DNA of 64,000 bases from Pseudomonas sp. 10-1B (GCF_000935045.1 NZ_JYKS01000013.1:1-64000); one strand, 5' to 3'; numbered from the stretch's first letter, positions 1 through 9,287 are shown. Notes: generated by a model from the sequence alone, not told the origin. Made by a program: numbers and translations.

Positions 1-16
1 GTATTTGCCCATAGGT

Positions 17-54
17 CCCCCAAGGGTTGGATTTTTTGTCCAACTTCTTGGGGG
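17..54. repeat. Perfect inverted repeat (hairpin) near window edge
   Basis: The arms CCCCCAAG (17-24) and CTTGGGGG (47-54) are complementary. An inner pair TTGGA/TCCAA (27-31, 39-43) surrounds a run of six T. The fold would be strong. No gene is visible between the window start and 185, so I cannot say whether this is the terminator of a gene outside the window or part of a non-coding RNA. Confidence 0.5.
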
Positions 55-144
55 CAGTCCAGGTTTCCTGACAAGGGCTGCAATCTGTGAGGTCCCTGCA
101 TGGAGCTCCTACACGGCCCCGTGGTATTCAACCTTGTCCTGGAA

Positions 145-178
145 CCTGTGGGAGCGGGTTCACCCGCGAAGAGGCCGG
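145..178 (+). repeat. REP element (class A)
   Basis: Single copy of the Pseudomonas REP with the core GTGGGAGCGGG..CCCGCGAAGAGG. It sits just beyond the stop codon of the minus-strand esterase gene, where such elements commonly lie. Confidence 0.85.
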
Positions 179-185
179 TGCAGGT

Positions 186-1088
<903 letters not shown>

Positions 1089-1096
1089 TCAGGGTT

Positions 1097-1171
1097 TCAG
1101 AATGACGCGGTCAGGTTGGTGTAAAAAGTACGGTCTGGTTCGCTGTCGGTGGCGGCGCCGCTTGCGCAGGC
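1097..1171 (-). pseudogene. C-terminal remnant of a TonB-dependent siderophore receptor
   Basis: Read on the minus strand, the bases just upstream of the esterase encode ASGAATDSEPDRTFYTNL and then TASF followed by a stop. This is the typical last beta strand of FepA/PfeA-type receptors (GAATYNEPGRTFY..., ending in Phe). No receptor sequence continues beyond about 1171; the frame then runs into unrelated bases. I infer that a receptor gene upstream of the esterase was cut away by deletion or by insertion of the taurine region. The exact junction cannot be fixed without a homologous intact locus. Confidence 0.6.
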
Positions 1172-1313
1172 ATGCACGGCGAGGCCTTGATGAGAAACTA
1201 TTGCAATTACGAATCATCCCACTGCCGGGACCGTCACGGCAATGGCTGGTCGCCGGTATTTCGTCGCAGGTGGTTATACCTGCGTGGCATGGAACAACGC
1301 TCGCGTTCCTGGG

Positions 1314-1344
1314 TGGCTCCAGCAGCGTGCCGGAATTGGTCCTA
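1314..1344 (+). promoter_or_regulatory. Candidate TauR operator upstream of the permease
   Basis: Half-sites TGGCTCCA (1314) and TGGTCCTA (1337) lie exactly 23 bp apart, 127-157 bp before the permease start. The same 23-bp direct-repeat architecture is found at 6019, 7541, 10940 and 15324. The rest of 1172-1470 has no gene and presumably carries the permease promoter. Confidence 0.5.
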
Positions 1345-1470
1345 AAAAGTTCTGCACCCCCGGAAGACACTGCGTAGGCAGCCAGATTCGCTCCCCATAT
1401 CCAAGGAACGATACCCGGCCGCTTCTCTACTGCCTTTCAACCTAAAACAATAACGAATGGGGTGAGCAGC

Positions 1471-2901
1471 ATGTCCGTACCTCAACAAAACCGCCCGGAG
1501 CACTCCAACGGCGGTCTGCAATCTGGACTCAAGCAACGTCACATGGCCATGATCGCCTTGGGTGGTGTCATCGGTGCCGGCCTGTTCGTCGGTAGTGGTG
1601 TGGTCATCCAGTCTGCGGGCCCCGCAGCCCTGCTTTCCTTTCTGGTCACAGGTGTACTGGTCATATTGATCATGCGCATGCTCGGAGAAATGGCCTGCGC
1701 CATACCCGCCGTCGGATCTTTCTACGAATATGCGCGCATGGCATGGGCCGATCATCCGCAAACGAGCCAGCTGGCGGGGTTTCTCACTGGCTGGATGTAT
1801 TGGTATTTCTGGGTGATCGTCGTCGCGGTGGAGGCCGTGGCCGGCGCCTCGCTGATTCAGTTCTGGCTGCCGGATGTCCCGGCCTGGGCCATCAGCCTGA
1901 CGCTGATGATCATCCTGACCCTCACCAACCTGGCCTCGGTCGCTTCCTTCGGCGAGTTCGAGTTCTGGTTTTCCTCGATCAAGGTCGCAGCGATCCTGGT
2001 GTTCCTGCTTCTGGGCGGGCTGTATTTGCTGGGCATGTGGCCGACCGAAACCCAGCACGGGCTGAGTTCGATGCTGGATCACGGCGGCTTCATGCCCAAC
2101 GGCATCGGCCCGGTGTTGACGGGGGCGGTGGCTGCGACCGGGTTCTATTTCGGTGCGGAGATCGTCACCGTGGCCGCCGCCGAATCCTCCGACCCCGTGC
2201 GCTCTGTCGCGCGGGCGACCAACTCGGTGATCACCCGCGTTCTGTTCTTCTATGTCGGCTCGATCCTCCTGGTGGTCACCCTCGTCCCGTGGAACTCCCC
2301 TGCCATGCTCACGCCGTACTCCAGCGCCCTGGCAGCCATGGGTTTCGACTGGGTCGCGCATGTGATGAACGCGATCGTGCTGACTGCCGTACTGTCCTGC
2401 CTCAACTCGGGCATCTATGCGTCTTCGCGCATGCTGTTCGCACTGACCAAGCGTGGCGATGCACCGCGCAGCCTGGCCAAGTTGTCCGCACGCGGCGTAC
2501 CGCGCCGAGCGATCTTCTTCGGCACGATATTCGGCTACCTGTCGGTGATCATGTCGTATGTTTCGCCGGACACTATCTTCGCCTTCCTGGTCAACTCCTA
2601 CGGCACCGTGGCGATCTTCGTCTATGTGCTGATCGCCCTGTCCCAGCTGCGTTTGCGTGCGAAGCTGGAACGTGAAGCGCCAGAGAGGCTAAAGGTACGG
2701 ATGTGGTGCTACCCCTACCTGACCTATGTCGCCATCCTTGGGATGCTCGGTATTGTCGCCGGCATGGCCTTCATACCCGAGCAGCGCATGCCGTTGGCGC
2801 TGGGCGTGGTCAGCCTTGCGATTCTGGTGTTGGCGTTCATCACGCGCAGTATCTGGCGGCGTCTCAAAGGCCTGCCCACCGTCATACCGGTGAGCAGCTA
2901 A
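1471..2901 (+). CDS. APC-superfamily amino-acid permease (GabP-like)
   Basis: 476 aa from the ATG at 1471, chosen because GGGGTGAG lies just before it; an in-frame GTG at 1462 would add three residues. The N-terminal motif GGVIGAGLFVGSG and about twelve hydrophobic segments identify an inner-membrane amino-acid:cation symporter of the AAT/GABA permease type. Substrate cannot be read from sequence. A TauR-like operator upstream and the absence of any TauABC or TauKLM transporter here make taurine (or a related omega-amino acid) a reasonable inference. The gene is a single cistron ended by a strong terminator. Confidence 0.85.
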   Translation: MSVPQQNRPEHSNGGLQSGLKQRHMAMIALGGVIGAGLFVGSGVVIQSAGPAALLSFLVTGVLVILIMRMLGEMACAIPAVGSFYEYARMAWADHPQTSQLAGFLTGWMYWYFWVIVVAVEAVAGASLIQFWLPDVPAWAISLTLMIILTLTNLASVASFGEFEFWFSSIKVAAILVFLLLGGLYLLGMWPTETQHGLSSMLDHGGFMPNGIGPVLTGAVAATGFYFGAEIVTVAAAESSDPVRSVARATNSVITRVLFFYVGSILLVVTLVPWNSPAMLTPYSSALAAMGFDWVAHVMNAIVLTAVLSCLNSGIYASSRMLFALTKRGDAPRSLAKLSARGVPRRAIFFGTIFGYLSVIMSYVSPDTIFAFLVNSYGTVAIFVYVLIALSQLRLRAKLEREAPERLKVRMWCYPYLTYVAILGMLGIVAGMAFIPEQRMPLALGVVSLAILVLAFITRSIWRRLKGLPTVIPVSS

Positions 2902-2927
2902 TCGTTGCCATACGCTTAGTACGATGT

Positions 2928-2990
2928 CTTGGTGGCCTATGCGGTCAATTCGAACAAGCGAATTGACCGCACAGGCCACCAAGTGTTTTT
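2928..2990 (+). terminator. Rho-independent terminator after the permease
   Basis: Very long stem: CTTGGTGGCC..GCGGTCAATTCG pairs with CGAATTGACCGC..GGCCACCAAG (arms about 2928-2953 and 2957-2983), followed by TGTTTTT. Confidence 0.85.
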
Positions 2991-3077
2991 CAGCCGAGGC
3001 ACTTCAGCCAAGCTCGCCAGGCACTCAATGCCGACAAGCCCACAGGTTCGGCGCTGAGTTCAGGAAATGTGCGATCT

Positions 3078-3120
3078 CTGTGGGAGCGGGCTTGCCCGCG
3101 AAGGGCTGCAAAGCAGCCCC
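3078..3120 (+). repeat. REP element with adjoining GC hairpin
   Basis: Core GTGGGAGCGGGCTTGCCCGC (3080-3099) followed by GGGCTGCAAAGCAGCCCC. It lies between the permease terminator and the 3' end of cobT. Confidence 0.85.
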
Positions 3121-3143
3121 AGTAAAGGCTGTATCATCGGGGG

Positions 3144-4871
3144 TCAGTTGCGGCCGTTGAGCAGGCGCAGGATCTCGTCGAATACGGCATTGTCCAAGCA
3201 GCGCGACAAATCCAGCTCCAGGCTCTGGCGATAATAGGCGCTCAGGTCCAGGCCGACGCCGAGCGCATACAACTCGATGCGGCCCGCTTGCTCGATCTGT
3301 CGGGTTACTTGCTTGAGGTGTAGGTCGAGGATGTCTTGCTGGTTGGTCTGCTGGGTGGCGCTGTCCATTGGGCAACCGTCGCAGATGACGATCAGGATGC
3401 GCCGGCGTGCATCGCGCTGCAGAAGCCGCTGGCTCGCCCAAAGGAGCGCCTCGCCATCGATGCCTTCGCGAAAAAGGTCGGCCTTGAGCAGCGCGGCGAT
3501 GTTGGGCCGGGCGCGGCGCCAGGGTGTTTCTGCATCCTTGTAGACCAGATGGCTAAGTTCGTTGAGCCTTCCCGGGTTGGCAGGTTGGCCCAGACCGCGC
3601 CAACGCTTCAAAAGACGCCCGCCATTCCATTGGCCGGTGGTGAAGCCGAGTATTTCACTGCGAGCACCGGCCAGTTCCAGGGCACGGCTGAAGGCGTCAG
3701 CCAGCAGGGCGATGCTTTCGATGTGGTTGCGCATGGAACCGGAGTTGTCGATCAGCAGGCTGACCAGGCAATCACTGTGCGGGCGTTCGCGCTCATGGCG
3801 AAAGATCTCGCGTTGCTCAGGGCTGATGATCAGTCGGCTGAGGCGGCCGGCATCGATCTGCCCGTCACTCTGGGCGAACGCCCAGCCATCTCGGCGAGGC
3901 ACTGCCAGCAGGGCACTCAGGCGCTTGGCCAGGCGTGGTACGTTCAGGCCCTGGCCCGCCAGGCGACGGTCCAGGCGCTGGCGCAATTCACGCAACGTTT
4001 CGGGCCGCACCAGGCTGGCGGCGTTATGTTCGCAATCGTAGTCGCGGCTGAATACCTGGTAAGTGAAAGCGTTATTGCCGCCTCGTGGATTACCTGGGGC
4101 GGCACCGCCATCACTGATATCGCCCTCACCATCCTGATCTACATCCAGCAGCAGGGCGAAGGCCAGGCGAGCCTTCTTGTCGGCTTCAGCGACGTCGTTC
4201 TGGTCGTCATCGAATCGTTCGCTATCCAGGTGCTCGATCAGCTCTTGCACCTTGGCGGCGATCAGCAAGGCATGCTCGGTGAACGCGGCCTGATCGTGGC
4301 GACAGCGGCGCAGCAGGCCGAAGGCCGCGCCAAAATGGCCGAGCAGGCTCAGGCGTGGTGCTTCGATGAGCATCTGTGTCTGCTCCCCGGCGTGGCCGCC
4401 ACACAGCAGGATCCAGCTCATCTGCGCCAAGGTGAAAAGCAGCAGGCCGATGTGCCCCTCGGTGTGCCCTGCGTCGAGAAACTGCTGACTCCATTGTTCG
4501 AAGCGCCGCACCAGATTGCGCTGTACGCCCGGATGGCTGTCGGCCACCAACGATTCGACGCGCAGTTGCTCCAGCAGTTCGAACACCAAGCGCTCGATAG
4601 GTTGGGCTGGGAGAACCTGGTGGACCAGCGCTTGGTCGCTGTACTTCAAGCGCAGTGCCAGGCTATCGGCCACCCCGCGCCAGGCGTGGCTCTCGTCGTG
4701 TTCGGGGTCGGGGTGCAGGTGCGGCGCACGCACCGGAAAGTGCCGTTCACGCACTTCCAGCAGGCCACCGCGGTAGCGTACACGCTGTTCACCGGATAGT
4801 GCGCGCAGTGTCGCCGCGCAGAGCTCCTCGAGTTGTTGTTGGCGTTTCTCGCGACGTGGCGGTGGGGGCAT
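3144..4871 (-). CDS. cobT: Cobaltochelatase CobT-like subunit (VWA protein)
   Basis: 575 aa. The N-terminal half is the CobT-specific region, followed by an acidic hinge (LDVDQDGEGDISDGG) and a C-terminal von Willebrand A domain whose MIDAS motif reads DNSGSM. CobT pairs with the AAA+ protein CobS to drive ATP-dependent cobalt insertion by CobN in aerobic B12 synthesis. No cobN or other cob gene is present nearby, so the substrate of this pair is open; it may act as a MoxR/VWA-type metal-insertion chaperone. The gene lies 69 bp downstream of cobS on the same strand and is probably co-transcribed. It shares a TauR-like operator with the taurine genes. Confidence 0.85.
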   Translation of the reverse strand: MPPPPRREKRQQQLEELCAATLRALSGEQRVRYRGGLLEVRERHFPVRAPHLHPDPEHDESHAWRGVADSLALRLKYSDQALVHQVLPAQPIERLVFELLEQLRVESLVADSHPGVQRNLVRRFEQWSQQFLDAGHTEGHIGLLLFTLAQMSWILLCGGHAGEQTQMLIEAPRLSLLGHFGAAFGLLRRCRHDQAAFTEHALLIAAKVQELIEHLDSERFDDDQNDVAEADKKARLAFALLLDVDQDGEGDISDGGAAPGNPRGGNNAFTYQVFSRDYDCEHNAASLVRPETLRELRQRLDRRLAGQGLNVPRLAKRLSALLAVPRRDGWAFAQSDGQIDAGRLSRLIISPEQREIFRHERERPHSDCLVSLLIDNSGSMRNHIESIALLADAFSRALELAGARSEILGFTTGQWNGGRLLKRWRGLGQPANPGRLNELSHLVYKDAETPWRRARPNIAALLKADLFREGIDGEALLWASQRLLQRDARRRILIVICDGCPMDSATQQTNQQDILDLHLKQVTRQIEQAGRIELYALGVGLDLSAYYRQSLELDLSRCLDNAVFDEILRLLNGRN

Positions 4872-4940
4872 GGGGGCCTCTCATAGAACAACACTGCGCG
4901 ACAGCGCAGCCCAAAGGACTGGGCAATCTCCTGTGAGGGG

Positions 4941-5921
4941 TCAGGCCAGTGCCAGCAGAGGGAACGCCGATTCGGCCAGCTCGTGGTCGAAACAACGTTG
5001 GTAGTATTCGGCGACGATTGGCCGCTCGGTTTCGTCGCATTTGTTGAGGAACGTCAGGCGGAAGGCCAGCGCCGGGTCGCTGAAGATCTCCATGTTTTCC
5101 GCCCAGGAAATGACACTGCGCGGCGACATCAGGGTCGACAGGTCGCCTGCGGCGAAGCCTTGGCGGGTCAGGTCGGCCACCGCAACCATCTGCTCGAGCA
5201 ATCGCTCGCCCTGCTGGGCAACCAATTGCGGCACTCGCGCGGCGACGATCGCGACCTCTTCGGCCTGGGGCAGGTAGTTCAGGGTGGCGACGATGTTCCA
5301 TCGATCCAGTTGCGCCTGGTTGAGTACTTGTGTGCCGTTGTAAAGCCCGTTCAGGTTGCCCAGTCCCACAGTGTTGGCGGTGGCGAACAAGCGGAACGAA
5401 GGGTGCGGATGGATCACCTGGTTCTGGTCGAGCAGGTTGAGCTTGCCGTCGCGTTCGAGGATGCGCTGGATGACGAACATGACGTCCGGACGGCCTGCGT
5501 CGTATTCGTCGAAGATCAGCGCCATAGGGCGGCGCAGTGCCCAGGGCAAGATGCCTTCCTGGAATTCGGTGACCTGTTTACCTTCACGCAGCACGATGCC
5601 GTCTTTGCCGATCAGGTCCAGGCGGCTGATATGGCCGTCCAGGTTGACGCGCGTGCAAGGCCAGTTGAGCCGCGCGGCGATTTGTTCGATATGTGTGGAT
5701 TTGCCGCTACCATGCAAGCCCTGCAGCATCACCCGGCGATTACGCGTGAAGCCGGCGAGAATCGCCAGTGTGACTTCCGGGTTGAAACGATAGGCCGCAT
5801 CGCTCTCCGGCACCAGCTCGTTTGGCGTGAGAAGCACCGGTACGCGCATGCTGGAGTCGATGCCGAACAACTCCCGGACAGGGACCAGACGGCTTGCAGG
5901 TTCGATGTTCAGGTCGGTCAT
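4941..5921 (-). CDS. cobS: Cobaltochelatase CobS-like AAA+ ATPase
   Basis: 326 aa. Walker A GLHGSGKST, Walker B ALIFDEYDAG and the sensor-1 region RLFATANTVG are intact. The N terminus (VRELFGIDSSMRVP) and the following sequence match CobS proper rather than generic MoxR/NorQ. I chose the ATG at 5919-5921 because the longer open frame upstream reads through the intergenic region. CobS and CobT form stacked hexameric rings that remodel CobN. Here they occur without CobN, beside thiG/thiS and the taurine genes, and divergent from a small RHH-like gene. A CobN elsewhere in the genome could still be the partner. Confidence 0.85.
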   Translation of the reverse strand: MTDLNIEPASRLVPVRELFGIDSSMRVPVLLTPNELVPESDAAYRFNPEVTLAILAGFTRNRRVMLQGLHGSGKSTHIEQIAARLNWPCTRVNLDGHISRLDLIGKDGIVLREGKQVTEFQEGILPWALRRPMALIFDEYDAGRPDVMFVIQRILERDGKLNLLDQNQVIHPHPSFRLFATANTVGLGNLNGLYNGTQVLNQAQLDRWNIVATLNYLPQAEEVAIVAARVPQLVAQQGERLLEQMVAVADLTRQGFAAGDLSTLMSPRSVISWAENMEIFSDPALAFRLTFLNKCDETERPIVAEYYQRCFDHELAESAFPLLALA

Positions 5922-6018
5922 GGGTATCGTCTCGGGCCGCAGGGAAGTCTTGATTCTAGGGGCGGGGCCGAGGCTGGGGAGGGGCCAGTTGCGGACACCC
6001 GATGCGGCCAGTGGCGCC

Positions 6019-6049
6019 TGGTGCCACGTTCGAGCGGAAACTGGCTCTA
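6019..6049 (+). promoter_or_regulatory. Candidate TauR operator between cobS and the small ORF
   Basis: TGGTGCCA (6019) and TGGCTCTA (6042) are 23 bp apart, between the divergent starts of cobS (5921) and the 81-aa gene (6136). It matches the sites before tpa, xsc, the permease and the YeiH exporter. Confidence 0.45.
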
Positions 6050-6135
6050 TGGGTTGAAGGTGAGGGCGACCAAGGATGGTCGCGCTGGTAAAACGCCTGG
6101 CGGTTGCCGCCGAACAATGTTGAGAGGTCAATCAG

Positions 6136-6381
6136 ATGTCCGCCGATACCCTGACGATCAAGCTGGACCCGGAGCTCCTCGCGCTCTTTCGCCGCTACGA
6201 GAAACATACGCAGGTCACGCCGGCGTATTACATCGACGAGTTGCTGGCCAAGACCCGGCCGACCCTGCAGGCTGTGGTCGAGGCGTTGGACGAAGCTGCG
6301 GGCGACCCCGAGGCGTTGGCTCGGTTGTTTGGCAGCAAGATGGCTAGCCTGATGCAGCCGACCGATAAGGCCACGACCTGA
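6136..6381 (+). CDS. Small ribbon-helix-helix-like protein
   Basis: 81 aa, preceded by TGAGAGGTCAATCAG, a fair ribosome-binding site. The N terminus (LTIKLDPELLALFRRYEK) looks like a ribbon-helix-helix strand followed by two helices, as in small DNA-binding regulators and antitoxins. The C-terminal half is acidic and helical. It is divergent from cobS and converges tightly on thiG (14 bp between stop codons). I do not recognise a named family. It could be a regulator or an adaptor of the CobST pair; both are inference. No toxin partner is adjacent. Confidence 0.6.
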   Translation: MSADTLTIKLDPELLALFRRYEKHTQVTPAYYIDELLAKTRPTLQAVVEALDEAAGDPEALARLFGSKMASLMQPTDKATT

Positions 6382-6395
6382 GATCCGCCCATCAT

Positions 6396-7193
6396 CTACA
6401 AGAACATGCCGCTCAACGGCGAGGAGGCATCTCCGCTCAGCCGGCGCGGCATGCGCCCTGCCAGGTAGGCTTCGCGGCCGGCCTCGACCGCTTTGCGCAT
6501 CGCCGAGGCCATGCGGATCGGTTCGCGGGCGCGGGCAATCGCGGTGTTCATCAGCACGCCGTCGCAGCCTAGCTCCATGGCGATGGCCGCATCGGAAGCG
6601 GTGCCGACACCCGCATCGACGATCACCGGGACCTTGGCGTTTTCCACGATCAAGCGGATGTTGTAAGGGTTGCGGATGCCCAGCCCGGAGCCGATCGGCG
6701 CGCCCAAGGGCATCACCGCCGCGCAGCCAAGCGCCTCCAGGCGTCGGGCCACCAGCGGATCGTCACTGGTGTAGGCCATCACCTTGAAACCCAGATCGAC
6801 CAGCTGCCGAGCGGCAACCAGGGTTTCACCAATGTCTGGGTAGAGGGTCTGGCTGTCACCCAGCACTTCGAGTTTGACCAGGTCATGGCCATCCAGCAGC
6901 TCGCGTGCCAGCAGGCAGGTGCGCACGGCATCCTTGGCCGTGTAGCAGCCTGCGGTATTGGGCAGCAAGGTGTAGCGCTGTGGGCTGATCACCTCGAGCA
7001 GGTTGGGCTGCTGGGCATCTTGCCCGAGGTTGCTGCGGCGCACCGCGAAGGTGACGATCTGCGCATGGCTGGCCTCGGCTGCCGCGCCCGTCTCGGTCAG
7101 GTCGGCATAATGCCCGGTGCCGACCAACAGGCGTGAGGCATAGGCGTGGCCGGCAATGATGAGCGGGTCGCAGGTTGTGTTCGCGATTGTCAT
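6396..7193 (-). CDS. thiG: Thiazole synthase ThiG
   Basis: 265 aa, TIM-barrel enzyme that builds the thiazole phosphate of thiamine from dehydroglycine, DXP and ThiS-thiocarboxylate. The Schiff-base lysine lies in LVKLEVLGD; the signatures SRLLVGTG and [11 protein letters not shown] are intact. Start chosen at 7193; an upstream extension reads back into thiS. It lies 31 bp after thiS in one operon. It differs clearly from the housekeeping pseudomonad ThiG as I remember it, so it is probably a second copy tied to this region. ThDP is the cofactor of Xsc encoded 4 kb away. Confidence 0.9.
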   Translation of the reverse strand: MTIANTTCDPLIIAGHAYASRLLVGTGHYADLTETGAAAEASHAQIVTFAVRRSNLGQDAQQPNLLEVISPQRYTLLPNTAGCYTAKDAVRTCLLARELLDGHDLVKLEVLGDSQTLYPDIGETLVAARQLVDLGFKVMAYTSDDPLVARRLEALGCAAVMPLGAPIGSGLGIRNPYNIRLIVENAKVPVIVDAGVGTASDAAIAMELGCDGVLMNTAIARAREPIRMASAMRKAVEAGREAYLAGRMPRRLSGDASSPLSGMFL

Positions 7194-7224
7194 GAAGGCT
7201 CCTGTGAGAGGGGGCGGGGGGCGA

Positions 7225-7428
7225 TCAGCCACCGCCGATGGCATGCACGATTTCCACGCGGTCGCCCTGCTGCAGGCACAGCCCGGCGTACTCGCTGCGC
7301 GGCACTATGTCGAGGTTGTGTTCAATGGCGACGCGCCGCCCTTGCAACTGCAGATGGGCGAGCAACTGCGCCAGGTCGATACCGGCCGGCAACAGCTGGG
7401 CCTCCCCGTTGATCGTGACTTCAATCAT
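7225..7428 (-). CDS. thiS: Sulfur-carrier protein ThiS
   Basis: 67 aa, ubiquitin-fold sulfur carrier. It ends in Gly-Gly-Gly, the C-terminal tail that is adenylated and converted to a thiocarboxylate. First gene of a thiS-thiG operon. No TPP riboswitch was found in the 297 bp upstream. Instead that region carries a TauR-like operator shared with the divergent tpa gene. Confidence 0.9.
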   Translation of the reverse strand: MIEVTINGEAQLLPAGIDLAQLLAHLQLQGRRVAIEHNLDIVPRSEYAGLCLQQGDRVEIVHAIGGG

Positions 7429-7499
7429 TCAGGTTCTCCTGTCGATGACGGCGATCGTGCCCGCAGGGTGAGGGCACCGGGGTTGTACTTGAAGGGCCA

Positions 7500-7513
7500 G
7501 TCACGGCTGTGAC
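7500..7513. promoter_or_regulatory. Short palindrome in the thiS-tpa intergenic region
   Basis: GTCAC-ggct-GTGAC, 72 bp upstream of thiS. It may be an operator, but the arms are only five bases and nothing ties it to a regulator. Confidence 0.2.
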
Positions 7514-7540
7514 GTGAGTCCAGTGTGGCGATTGCACGGC

Positions 7541-7571
7541 TGGCATCATCCATGGCCAATAACTGGTTCTA
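7541..7571 (+). promoter_or_regulatory. Candidate TauR operator between thiS and tpa
   Basis: TGGCATCA (7541) and TGGTTCTA (7564), 23 bp apart. It could serve both divergent units: 113 bp from the thiS start and 155 bp from the tpa start. Confidence 0.55.
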
Positions 7572-7725
7572 ACTGCGCGCGCTGCTTGTTCTTAGTTTCA
7601 TCTCCAGGGGTGGATCGGGTAGTGCTGCATTGCGATGCCGAGTACTGCTCCTTCATGTATCGGCGCCTGGCGTTCGTCTCCTGCCCGGTGACCAATAACA
7701 ACAATGCACCAGTCGAGAGGTAAGC

Positions 7726-9108
7726 ATGAAAGCAACTGCGCACGAGTACGATGCAGCCCAGGCGTTGGCCAGCGACCGCGCTCACGTCTGGCATCACCTG
7801 TCCCAGCACAAGCCGCTGGAGCAGAGCGATCCGCTGATGATCGTCGAAGGTAAGGGTATGCGGGTCTGGGATGCCAAGGGCAACGAATACCTGGATGCGG
7901 TGTCTGGTGGCGTATGGACCGTCAACGTTGGCTACGGCCGCGAGAGTATCGCTGACGCGGTGCGCGACCAGCTGGTGAAGGTGAACTTTTTCGCCAACTC
8001 CGCAGGCAACATTCCAGCGGCTTTGTTCGCCCAGAAACTGATCGAGAAAATGCCAGGCCTGAGCCGGGTGTACTACTCCAACTCCGGTTCCGAGGCCAAC
8101 GAAAAGGCCTACAAGATCGTGCGGCAGATTGCGCACAAGAAGTACGGTGGCAAGAAACACAAGATCCTGTTCCGCGAGCGTGACTATCACGGCACTACCA
8201 TCACCGCGCTGAGTTCGACCGGCCAGTTCGAGCGCAAGAACCAGTACGGTCCCTTCACCCCCGGGTTCGTCGAGTTTCCGCATTGCTGCCAATACCGCTC
8301 GCAGTTCGGTGACATACCCGACTATGGCGTGCGCGCTGCCTTGCAGATGGAGCGTGTGATCCTCGCGGAGGGGCCCGATACCGTGGGGGCGGTGGTGCTT
8401 GAGCCGATTACCGCAGGTGGGGGCGTCATCACGCCGCCGGAGGGGTACTGGGAGACCATTCAGGCGATCTGCAAGAAGTACGACATCCTCCTGCACATCG
8501 ACGAAGTGGTTTGCGGCCTGGGTCGTACCGGTAAGTGGTTTGGCTACCAGCATTACGGCATCAAGCCGGACATCGTCACCATGGCCAAGGGGGTGGCCAG
8601 CGGTTATGCGGCGATCTCCTGCACCGTGACCACCGAGGAGGTATTCGAAGCGTTCAAGGGGGAGGCAGATGACCGCATGGGTTACTTCCGCGACATCAGC
8701 ACCTTCGGCGGCTGCACCGCTGGCCCGGCGGCAGCCCTGGAGAACATGCGAATCATCGAGGACGAGGGTTTGCTGGAGAACGTCACCCACATGGGCGAGT
8801 ACTTCATGGGCCGCCTGCGCGAGTTGCAGGACAAGTATCCCGTCATTGGCGATGTACGCGGCAAAGGCTTGTTCTGCGGCATGGAACTGGTCAAGGACCG
8901 CAAGACCAAGGACCCGGTGCCGGAGAGCGTGCCGATTGCCATCGTCGCTGACTGCATGCGCCAAGGCGTGATGATCGGCCGTACCAACCGAAGCTTCGAG
9001 CAGTTCAACAACACGCTGTGCTTCAGCCCGGCGTTGATCGCCACGCGAACGGAGCTGGATGAGATTATCGCCGCCCTGGATGGCGCCCTTGGCCGCGTTG
9101 CAATCTGA
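7726..9108 (+). CDS. tpa: Taurine:pyruvate aminotransferase
   Basis: 460 aa class-III (omega) aminotransferase. The PLP lysine is in DIVTMAKGVASGY and the cofactor-binding Asp is in LLHIDEVVCGLGRTG. Length and the conserved N-terminal region fit Tpa, which moves the amino group of taurine to pyruvate, giving sulfoacetaldehyde and alanine. Start ATG at 7726 follows GAGAGGTAAGC. The call rests on family resemblance plus context: tauR, xsc, pta and sulfite exporters follow on the same strand. Beta-alanine or related aminotransferases are the main alternatives. No alanine dehydrogenase to recycle pyruvate is visible here. Confidence 0.88.
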   Translation: MKATAHEYDAAQALASDRAHVWHHLSQHKPLEQSDPLMIVEGKGMRVWDAKGNEYLDAVSGGVWTVNVGYGRESIADAVRDQLVKVNFFANSAGNIPAALFAQKLIEKMPGLSRVYYSNSGSEANEKAYKIVRQIAHKKYGGKKHKILFRERDYHGTTITALSSTGQFERKNQYGPFTPGFVEFPHCCQYRSQFGDIPDYGVRAALQMERVILAEGPDTVGAVVLEPITAGGGVITPPEGYWETIQAICKKYDILLHIDEVVCGLGRTGKWFGYQHYGIKPDIVTMAKGVASGYAAISCTVTTEEVFEAFKGEADDRMGYFRDISTFGGCTAGPAAALENMRIIEDEGLLENVTHMGEYFMGRLRELQDKYPVIGDVRGKGLFCGMELVKDRKTKDPVPESVPIAIVADCMRQGVMIGRTNRSFEQFNNTLCFSPALIATRTELDEIIAALDGALGRVAI

Positions 9109-9127
9109 TCGATAGGTTTTACCAGTT

Positions 9128-9160
9128 GACCGGTCCTTCGGCTTTGTCGAGAGGCCGGTC
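9128..9160 (+). terminator. Hairpin after tpa
   Basis: GACCGG(T)CCT pairs with AGGCCGGTC around a loop, followed by CTTTGTGTCT. The U-tract is weak, so termination may be partial. Confidence 0.5.
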
Positions 9161-9256
9161 CTTTGTGTCTCTGCGACGTTAATATGTCGAGCGCTGGATA
9201 GTCTTGCCGAGGTGTTGTTGCTAGTCTGCGTGAGGATCGCCGCGCTGGTACTGGGC

Positions 9257-9287
9257 TGGCGAGCGCATTCTTGAGCGACTGGCCGAG
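9257..9287 (+). promoter_or_regulatory. Weak TauR-like direct repeat upstream of tauR
   Basis: CTGGC at 9256 and again at 9279, giving the same 23-bp spacing as the five stronger sites. The second half lacks the CTA extension. It is 46 bp from the tauR start and could mediate autoregulation, but could also be chance. Confidence 0.25.

Noticed and set aside
7656..7723. Possible leader peptide before tpa
   Set aside because: A short frame (MYRRLAFVSC...) ends just before tpa, but it has no ribosome-binding site and no telling C-terminal codons.
7429..7725. TPP riboswitch upstream of thiS
   Set aside because: I looked for the CTGAGA and ACC..TGAACCTGAT elements on the minus strand and found none.
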